From positions 1-8,129 of the forward strand of contig CACXLY010000095.1 of NCBI GenBank assembly GCA_902768605.1: DNA of 8,129 nt, given 5' to 3'. Position 1 is the stretch's first letter. The number at the start of each line of letters is the position of its first letter. This DNA is from an uncultured Bacteroidales bacterium (GTDB taxonomy: Bacteria; Bacteroidota; Bacteroidia; Bacteroidales; Bacteroidaceae). Under the pieces are notes generated by a model, which made no database searches, was not told the origin of the DNA, and saw nothing but the letters and a program-made list of their open reading frames with translations. The translations under genes and the position numbers were made by a program. Of the stretch, positions 1 through 5,700 are shown one piece after another.

Positions 1-1
1 C

Positions 2-337
2 GGAGCAGACAGCGAGGAAGCCGTTCTCTCGCTCAGCGACGGACTGGTGCTTGGTCTGCCCGAAGGCGCACACTGCGGCATCGTGGATGTCTTGGTAGAT
101 GAAGAAGAAGACATGTGGGTACCGTATGGCTACATCCTGGATGCCAACGACAACAACATCACAGACCAGTGGGTCATCATCGCCAGTGAGGACTACATCA
201 CGGGCATCGATGAAATGAAGAATGAAGAAATAAGAATTAAGAATGGCGTCGCTGTTTATAACCTTGCCGGTCAGAGAGCCCCCGAAGGCTACAAGGGCAT
301 CGTCATCGAAGGCGGGCAAAAGGTCTTGAAGAAATAA
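2..337 (+). CDS. C-terminal end of a secreted protein with YNLAGQR-type tail (5' truncated)
   Basis: The reading frame is open from the window edge (first full codon at base 2) to TAA at 335-337, giving the last 111 residues; the true start lies outside. The GTG at 47 is merely an internal Val codon. The end of the protein aligns by eye with the end of the giant protein at 2747-7924: an L.DG...P.GA block, then WV..A..DYI.GI, a variable linker, and YNLAGQR..(K/G)YKGIVIEGG.K.L.K. At DNA level, 26 of 27 bases match between 289-315 and 7876-7902. In Prevotella and relatives such short tails end many exported proteins and resemble a reduced type IX secretion C-terminal domain; that role is inferred here. 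The linker (MKNEEIRIKN) is encoded by a purine-rich AAGAATGAAGAA-like stretch at 220-246. The upstream domain content is unknown. A weak inverted repeat follows the stop codon. Confidence 0.9.
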   Translation, partial: GADSEEAVLSLSDGLVLGLPEGAHCGIVDVLVDEEEDMWVPYGYILDANDNNITDQWVIIASEDYITGIDEMKNEEIRIKNGVAVYNLAGQRAPEGYKGIVIEGGQKVLKK

Positions 338-344
338 TTATTCA

Positions 345-365
345 AGTTTCGGAAGTAATGAAACT
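345..365 (+). terminator. Weak inverted repeat after the first gene, doubtful terminator
   Basis: AGTTTC (345-350) and GAAACT (360-365) form a 6-bp stem with a 9-nt loop, starting 7 bases after the stop codon. No T-run follows immediately (CCTGTATAG), so it does not meet the usual form of an intrinsic terminator. It is listed because nothing better ends the first transcript before the promoter at 659. Confidence 0.25.
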
Positions 366-421
366 CCTGTATAGAGACGGACTTTCTTTTCCATCGCACC
401 ATTACCGGGGGTTCTTCCCTT

Positions 422-495
422 CTTGCGCTCCGTAGGTGCTCAGGCGGCAAAGCCGGAACTTGCGCTCCGTAGGTGCTCAGGCGGCAAAGCCGGAA
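422..495. repeat. Perfect tandem duplication, 2 x 37 bp
   Basis: Two identical 37-bp copies stand head to tail at 422-458 and 459-495. Each begins CTTGCGCTCCGTAGG and ends GCAAAGCCGGAA. Each copy contains the small palindrome CGGCAAAGCCG. A piece of the opposite strand of the unit (GCGCAAG, 503-509) follows, so CTTGCGC at 459-465 can pair with it. Two copies with no spacer do not make a CRISPR array. The likely origin is slippage or duplication of an intergenic palindromic element. No protein function is supported for the short ORF that crosses it. Confidence 0.9.
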
Positions 496-650
496 CGGTC
501 AGGCGCAAGCGGAGTCTACCCCTGTCTGTAGTCTTTCGTCTATTCGAGACTATTGGCAAGCCCTGTCTCCTGCTTTTCGTCCGAAACACCGATGAGCAAG
601 TTAGTTGAAGGCAGAGGGGAGTATTTTCCCCGGACAGCAATAAAAAAACC
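496..650. other. Non-coding stretch, possibly a decayed intergenic repeat element
   Basis: Together with 338-421 this makes up most of the 377-bp gap between genes. I see no credible gene on either strand. Two similar pieces stand here: TCTTTCGTCTATTCGAGAC (about 531-549) and TTTTCGTCCGAAAC (about 574-587). They share TTTCGTC followed by a CGA(A/G)AC-like end, as if two copies of a short palindromic unit had diverged. A small hairpin GGGGA/TCCCC lies at 616-631. Minus-strand ORFs crossing this stretch are low-complexity readings that run into the regulator gene and are not believable. Identification as a dispersed repeat needs a genome-wide search. Confidence 0.35.
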
Positions 651-658
651 GATTACAC

Positions 659-689
659 TTTGCACTTTCATTTTTTTCTCGTAACTTTG
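659..689 (+). promoter_or_regulatory. Bacteroidetes-type promoter of the TPR-AraC regulator
   Basis: TTTG at 659-662 is followed, after 19 bases, by TAACTTTG at 682-689. This matches the Bacteroidetes primary-sigma consensus (TTTG, 19-21 bases, TAnnTTTG) exactly. Transcription should begin near 695-697, which leaves a leader of roughly 20 bases before ATG 715. The A-rich leader without Shine-Dalgarno sequence is normal for the phylum. Confidence 0.88.
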
Positions 690-714
690 TGGGTTGAAAC
701 TAAACAAAAACAAA

Positions 715-2364
715 ATGAAACGAGGTTTGACAACGATACTGCTGGCATTGCTGACGAGTGTCGGCATGATGGCGCAAGATGTGGAAAAAGCCTTGGAAGC
801 GTTCGACAAGCAAGCAAGCGTCGAGACTGCAAAACAGTTTTTCCATGAACTGCTAAAGGCAGATTTTGTCGATGAAATGGAGGATTTTTCCAGCAACACA
901 CCTACCGACTCGCTCCGGCAGCAGGTATGGTACTGGGCTGGCGAGTGGATGTACGACCAGCAGCAGTATGAGCAGGCTGAGGCGTATGTCTTGAAGGCTC
1001 TGCCGTTGTTTTATGACGAGAACGACAACAGGGCCGATTGCCTGAACCTGCTGGGGCTCATCTATGTACGAATGGGCGATGTGAAGAACGCTGCCAACTA
1101 TGCCAAGCAGTGCTTGGAGATAGACATGAAGAGTGGCGACGACGACCGCATCTCGTCGAGCATGAACACGGTGGCTGGCATTTACATGGCGGGCTTTCAG
1201 GCAAAAGAGGCGGAGCAGTACATCCTCGGAGCGCTGGAGCATGCAGAGAAGGCGGACAATCCAGCACGAAAGGCTGTCCTGCTCGGCATGGCTTCCGAAG
1301 TCTATCACTCTCTGGGAAACGACGAGAAAGCGCTGCCCTATGCTGAGCAGGCCTACCAGATTGACTCTATGCTGCAGCGAGAGCCACAAGCCAGCATCCG
1401 CCTTTCGCAAAAGGGCTCGGCACTTCTTGGCTTGCATCGATACAAGGAGGCTGAGGACATCTACCGACGCATCATTCCCCGACTGAAGGCCATTGGCGAC
1501 TACCATTCCTATGCCATTGCCCTGAACTGCCTGGGCATGTCGTTGTTCTGTCAGGAGCGGCAGCAGGAAGCCATACCTTATTATAAAGAAGCAGCCGGCC
1601 TCTTCTCGAAGATGGGCGACCTCTACAACGAGATACACTCGCACAAAGGACTCTACGAGAGTTATTGGGCGCTGAATCCGGACTCGGCAAAACTGGAGCT
1701 GGGCCTCTTTGACACGCTGAAGGATTCGCTCTACACACACTCCACAGCCGATGCCCTGTCGCGCTACAATGCCGAGTTCGGCAACATCCAACTGCAAAAG
1801 GAAAACGCCGAGGTGCGTCGGGCGCATCGTCTCACCATCATCCTCGGCACAGCACTCATCCTGCTGATTACAGTGGTGGCATGGCTCATCGTAGCCCGCA
1901 ACCGCCGCCGCTGGCAGAAGCAGATGCAGGAGCTGGTAAAGGAAGTGGAGAGGCTAAGAGAAGCAAACCTCACCCCAGCCCTCTCCAAGCAAGAGGAAGC
2001 ACAGACACAACCGTTCTCCCCACCTTTGGAGGAGTCGGAGGAGGCTTTGTTCCTGATGCGCGTCATCGAGGCAGTGAACGATGCAATGCCTCAAGGGAAC
2101 TTCGGCGTAGAACAGATAGCAGCAGAGCTGAACATGAGCGTGCAGACCTTCCGGCGCCGCTTGCAGAGTGCGGCAGGCGAATCGCCCAAGGCCTACATCC
2201 AAGCCATACAGATGGAGCGAGCCGTCACGCTGCTCACAGACAACCCGGAGATGCCGGTCTCGCAAGTTGCCAATCTTTGTGGTTTCGACGAAGCGAGCAC
2301 CTTCACACATACATTCAAACGCATCTACGACTGCTCACCCTCGGAATACCGAGATAAGCGATGA
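715..2364 (+). CDS. Membrane-spanning TPR-AraC one-component transcriptional regulator
   Basis: A 549-residue envelope sensor that appears to bind DNA itself. Residues 1-21 form a Sec-type signal peptide or anchor (MKRGLTT, hydrophobic core, MAQ). Residues about 75-345 are tetratricopeptide-like helix pairs, for example around 112-138, 150-180, 190-218, 232-255 and 268-295. A single transmembrane helix spans about 374-394 (ILGTALILLITVVAW), followed by Arg-rich residues and a short coiled coil. The end (about 450-549) is an AraC-family DNA-binding domain: first helix-turn-helix at QIAAELNMSVQTFRRRL, second at VSQVANLCGFDEA, then the family signature FKRIYDCSPSEYR. There is no kinase or receiver domain, so signalling would go straight through the membrane; this layout is known in Bacteroidetes regulators. 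ATG 715 is chosen because TTG 694 would lie at or before the predicted transcript start. The linker between TM and HTH (LTPALSKQEE...FSPPLEESEE) is encoded by repeat-like DNA. The signal sensed is unknown; the nearest candidate target is the unit at 2405-7924. Confidence 0.95.
   Translation: MKRGLTTILLALLTSVGMMAQDVEKALEAFDKQASVETAKQFFHELLKADFVDEMEDFSSNTPTDSLRQQVWYWAGEWMYDQQQYEQAEAYVLKALPLFYDENDNRADCLNLLGLIYVRMGDVKNAANYAKQCLEIDMKSGDDDRISSSMNTVAGIYMAGFQAKEAEQYILGALEHAEKADNPARKAVLLGMASEVYHSLGNDEKALPYAEQAYQIDSMLQREPQASIRLSQKGSALLGLHRYKEAEDIYRRIIPRLKAIGDYHSYAIALNCLGMSLFCQERQQEAIPYYKEAAGLFSKMGDLYNEIHSHKGLYESYWALNPDSAKLELGLFDTLKDSLYTHSTADALSRYNAEFGNIQLQKENAEVRRAHRLTIILGTALILLITVVAWLIVARNRRRWQKQMQELVKEVERLREANLTPALSKQEEAQTQPFSPPLEESEEALFLMRVIEAVNDAMPQGNFGVEQIAAELNMSVQTFRRRLQSAAGESPKAYIQAIQMERAVTLLTDNPEMPVSQVANLCGFDEASTFTHTFKRIYDCSPSEYRDKR
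1968..2043. repeat. Palindromic-repeat-like DNA inside the regulator's linker
   Basis: CCTCACCCCAGCCCTCTCC at 1968-1986, followed by AAGCAAGAGG, has the form of one arm of a GC-rich palindromic repeat. The stretch TTCTCCCCACC...GGAGGAGTCGGAGGAGG (about 2014-2043) looks like a second unit in the opposite orientation. The first part matches 18 of 19 bases at 7810-7828 inside the giant gene. I recall similar CCTCACCCCAACCC-type sequences scattered between genes in Bacteroidales genomes; that link rests on memory and pattern. Here the element is in frame and codes for the disordered linker between membrane helix and AraC domain. Confidence 0.6.
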
Positions 2365-2377
2365 AATGGACAAAAAT

Positions 2378-2402
2378 AGCGAGCTGTGTGGCTCGCTTTT
2401 TT
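2378..2402 (+). terminator. Intrinsic terminator of the regulator gene
   Basis: AGCGAGC (2378-2384) pairs perfectly with GCTCGCT (2391-2397) around a 6-nt loop, and the stem runs into TTTTTT (2397-2402), with more T after one G. It begins 13 bases after the TGA of the regulator. It should separate the regulator transcript from the small ORF and giant gene downstream. Confidence 0.9.
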
Positions 2403-2404
2403 GT

Positions 2405-2458
2405 TTTTGGAAGAAAATGACAAGTGGCGGGCAGCATTTTGGAAGAAAAAGACAAGTG
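2405..2458. promoter_or_regulatory. 22-bp direct repeat, candidate operator for the AraC-type regulator
   Basis: Copies at 2405-2426 and 2437-2458 share the core TGGAAGAAAAWGACAAGTG and differ at only one of 22 bases. Their starts are 32 bp apart, close to three helical turns, so both copies present the same face of DNA. The second copy ends 19 bases before the -7 box at 2478, just where a -33 element should be and is not clearly present. AraC-family activators commonly bind direct repeats next to or over the upstream promoter element. The assignment to the neighbouring regulator is inference from position. Confidence 0.6.
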
Positions 2459-2477
2459 ACCTTCCCCAAAAAAAATC

Positions 2478-2485
2478 TACCTTTG
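2478..2485 (+). promoter_or_regulatory. -7 promoter box before the small ORF
   Basis: TACCTTTG fits the Bacteroidetes TAnnTTTG -7 consensus. At the expected upstream distance only AGTG (2455-2458) is found, a poor match to TTTG that lies within the second 22-bp repeat. This suggests an activator-dependent promoter. Transcription would start near 2492, about 22 bases before ATG 2514. Confidence 0.65.
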
Positions 2486-2513
2486 CAGCAGAAAACATAC
2501 AAAACCCATCACT

Positions 2514-2687
2514 ATGTCCTCCACTGAAAAGCAAAAAGCAGCCCACAAGTTTGCGGCAGACTATCTGAGTTTTCTGTCGCAGCAGGAAGCAGTGGTGAAC
2601 AGACTGATCGACCGCAAATGGAAAGAAATAGAGCCCAGGCTGGAGCAGTTCATCGACAAAAAGATTGAGGAACGCTTGTCTTCCTGA
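2514..2687 (+). CDS. Small conserved-looking helical protein, 57 aa, unknown function
   Basis: ATG 2514 opens a 57-codon frame ending at TGA 2685-2687. The protein begins MSSTEKQKAAHKFAADYL and ends KKIEERLSS. It is rich in Lys, Glu, Arg and Gln with regularly spaced Leu, Ile, Phe and Trp (LSFL, VVNRLIDRKW, IEPRLEQFI), as expected for one or two amphipathic helices. There is no Cys and no signal peptide, so it is probably cytoplasmic. Support for being real: a -7 promoter box 29 bases upstream of the start codon, amino-acid composition like a true soluble protein, and a fit between the terminator at 2402 and the giant gene at 2747 with no overlap. The 59-base gap to the giant gene allows co-transcription. 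I do not recognise the family. It could be a chaperone-like or regulatory partner of its neighbour, but the sequence does not show this. Confidence 0.65.
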   Translation: MSSTEKQKAAHKFAADYLSFLSQQEAVVNRLIDRKWKEIEPRLEQFIDKKIEERLSS

Positions 2688-2706
2688 AACATTTTTCGTA
2701 CCTTTA
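2675..2706 (+). promoter_or_regulatory. Possible promoter of the giant Cys-rich gene
   Basis: CTTG at 2675-2678 and TACCTTTA at 2699-2706 are 20 bases apart, each one base off the Bacteroidetes consensus. The upstream box lies inside the last codons of the small ORF. A start near 2713 would give an AT-rich leader of about 34 bases before ATG 2747. The gene may instead, or also, be read from the promoter at 2478. Confidence 0.5.
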
Positions 2707-2746
2707 TTACCAAATACATTATTATAATATCAAAAACTACGCTATT

Positions 2747-5700
2747 ATGAAAACGTATCACACCACAATGAGAATGATTATGGCGCTGGCCATAATGTTG
2801 TTCCCACTGCTCAGAGTCCATGCCTGGGAGTGGCACTGGACCGACACATGGAACGAAGCCGTAGCTATCTGCGACGAGTGCGGCGAGGAGTACACCTTCT
2901 ATGCCGAGCACACTTCCGACGCAGAAGAGATTGCCGCAGGATTCTTCTGCGAAGGTTGCGGCTCATGTATTGAAGACGTGAACCTTGATTGCTTTAATGA
3001 ACACCATTGCCTGGTCTGCTACGGTTGCATCTCTGATGGCGATTACCACGAAGGCTGGTACAACAAGTACGGAGACCGCATCTGCAACGACTGCTTTGAC
3101 GTGCTTTCCGAAGGAGCAGACGATGTGTGCGAATTTTGCCATGAACTGTTCGGCGCAGACGTAACAGAATGTACATGTGAAATGGGTAATCTCAAACTAC
3201 ACTGTACAGACTGCACCGAATTGGCCTGCGAAATATGCGGCAACTGCATGATTGTGGCAGGAGAGGAACTGGACGTCGTAGGCGACGCCTGCGTTGAACA
3301 CGCCATCTGCAACGAATGTATGGAGGCCGCAGCGGCCGAAGACGACATCCACTGCCGACTGTGCCTCCACTGCGACGAGGACGTCTGCGAGGTGTGCGGA
3401 CTCTGCGAAAGCTGTGCCAGCGGCGAGACGCATTGTCCCGAATGCGGCCACTGCTTCGATGGAGATATCCAGTTCTGCGATTACGGCGGACAACACTGCA
3501 ACTTCTGCTGCATCGATAACGACTGGACATGCGAACTGTGCGGCAAGTGTATCGAGAGCCTCGGCATCAGCCTGTGCGACGACTGCGGATTATGCGAGGA
3601 CTGCTGCCACGATTTCAGCGAGTCGAGCGGCTGCGACCACGGCTACTGCATCGCATCCTATGACTTCGAAGACCATCTCTGTCCCGGGTGCGGACAATGC
3701 CCGCAGGACGAAGAGTGCGAGTACTGCGGCCTGTGCCTCGAATGCCAAGCTGACCATCATTGCGAGCACGGTCTCTGCCCCGACGGCTCTGACTGGGAAG
3801 CACACGTCTGTCCCGACTGCGGCGACTGCTTCGAAGACAGCGAGCTCTGCGAGTTCTGCGGCCTATGCGAGAACTGCTGGGAACACTGCGAACACGGCTT
3901 CTGCCCCGAGAGCGACGACCAGGGCGACCACTTCATCTGTGAGCAGTGCGGCGACTGCTATGAAGGCGACGACCAATGCGACGTCTGCGAGCTCTGCTTA
4001 GACTGCTGCCATGACAACATCTCCGAGAAGGGATGCGAACACGACTTCTGCATCGAGAGCGACGACTTCGCCGAGCACTGGTGCTACGAAGACGACCAAT
4101 GCCTCGAGTTCTGCCAGCACGACGAGGGCTGCGAACACCCCGACGTGAGCACGGCATGGAGCAAAGACGGGAACGCACACTGGCATGTCTGCATCGACTG
4201 CGGCAAAGCCATCGACAAGGCTATCCACACCGAGGGAGCACCCGTCATTCTGGTTGCACCCAACCCAAGCACCCGCACGAACGGCACGGCTCAGGTCAGC
4301 TGCACAGTCTGCAACTATAACATAGACATCGTCTCCATTCCATACGTAGAGGCCACCTCCGACGGCAAGCCCTACATCATCACACAGCCGACCGACTACA
4401 CTGGCAAGGTGAGCGAATATGAAGGCCCACGGGCGGAAGCTGCAGGCGGAGTACTCACACGCTACGCTACCTTCAAGGTGTACGCCGGTGGCGAAGACTT
4501 GCAATACCAGTGGTGGCAAAAATGGAATAAAGACCCAGACACATCATGGATGCCGGCAGAAGGAGTCGATGGAAGCGAAAATGCCCCGACACTGAAGGTT
4601 GAGATGAATATTGAAGAATGCAACGGAAACTTCTATCGCCAGTTCAAGTGTGATGTATTCAACGAAATAGACAACGTCACTACGAATGTAGCCAATCTCA
4701 AACCAAAGCACGTGTTTGGATTCTACTACGGTATTAATGATGAGACTCATGGCTACTACTGCGTCGGTGGCTGTGGCGAAAGGCTGAGAACCTCCAAGCA
4801 CCGCTTCAACGACTGGACACTCGTGAAGCCTGCCACCTCCGACGAGACAGGCTTGCGCGAACAGGTATGTAGGGACTGCTCCTTTGCAATCAGCGAAGTC
4901 ATCCCGAAGGTGGAGCCGAACCACGTTCACAGCTTCGACGTGGCAAGGCACAGCCTCACGCAGCACTGGTTTGTCTGCAGGTGCGGCGTCATAGGCCCCG
5001 ACCCGAAGGAAGACCACAACTTCGACGAGACGGAAGTCGTCACCGAACCAACCGAGAAGAGGATGGGCGAGAGCAATTTGATATGCTCCGCCTGCGGATA
5101 CTACAAGACCGTGAAGACGGACAAGTTGCCGCACGTGCATGACTATTACTCAATCAACGACGAAGGCATGTTTATTACTAAAAATGGCAAGTACGTTCCC
5201 GACCCACAGAAGTGCAAACGAGGCCCCTTGTCCCACAGCTTCAAGTGCAAGGGCTGCGACGAATGGATAATCGAGAACCACACATGGGAGATGTGGCTAT
5301 GCGCGAGAGCTCCCAAGTCAGCCGACGAGCCAGGAAGGATGGTACGTCAGTGCCAGACATGTTACTACGAAGAAACCAAATTCTTCCCCTACGGCAGCTA
5401 TCCCGTGATGATAGAAGGCGGCACAGCCGACAGGGACTATGCAAAGGAAGGAGATATTGTTACCATTCAGTACAACCCGGAATCGGCAAGGAAGATGAAT
5501 TATACCAGCGGCGATCCTGTCAAGTTCGTGATGTGGAATGATGTAGTAGACTATTTAGGCGATATTAACTCGACCATCGACTGGGGCAGCGGCTACATCG
5601 AACTGCCTCGCCTGACTTTCATGCAACCGACAACTTCCACGGCTACGTTCAGGATGAAAAATGGGCCTGCTGCTATCTTCGCAGTTACTGAGGAATGCGA

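Noticed and set aside
422..495. CRISPR array
   Set aside because: There are only two copies, directly abutting, with no spacers and no cas genes nearby.
616..631. GGGGA/TCCCC hairpin as a terminator
   Set aside because: The stem is only 5 bp, no T-run follows on either strand at the right distance, and it stands too far from the preceding gene.
694..714. TTG at 694 as the regulator's start codon
   Set aside because: It lies at or before the predicted transcript start (about 695-697), and the seven added residues would precede a normal signal peptide that begins at ATG 715.
540..899. Minus-strand ORF of 119 codons across the regulator's start and promoter
   Set aside because: It covers the promoter and signal-peptide region of the regulator, is Ser-rich and low in complexity, and shows no family signature.
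853..1827. Long minus-strand ORF (324 codons) opposite the regulator gene
   Set aside because: It lies wholly within the well-supported TPR-AraC gene on the other strand, has no promoter or recognisable domain, and arises from the codon pattern of the real gene.
3138..3152. Multihaem cytochrome c reading of the Cys-rich protein
   Set aside because: Only isolated CxxCH motifs occur (CEFCH here and CADCH near residue 1015). The dominant CxxC pairs are not followed by His.
3294..4001. 235-codon + strand ORF in a second frame of the Cys-rich region
   Set aside because: The Ala/Thr/Ser-rich translation is what the TGC-GAC-GAG-type codons of the Cys/Asp/Glu array give one base out of frame; the main frame has signal peptide, domains and tail.
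3385..4010. Iron-sulfur ferredoxin domains from CxxCxxCxxC runs
   Set aside because: The usual ferredoxin spacing CxxCxxCxxxCP is not met, and the protein carries a Sec signal peptide, an unusual route for Fe-S proteins.
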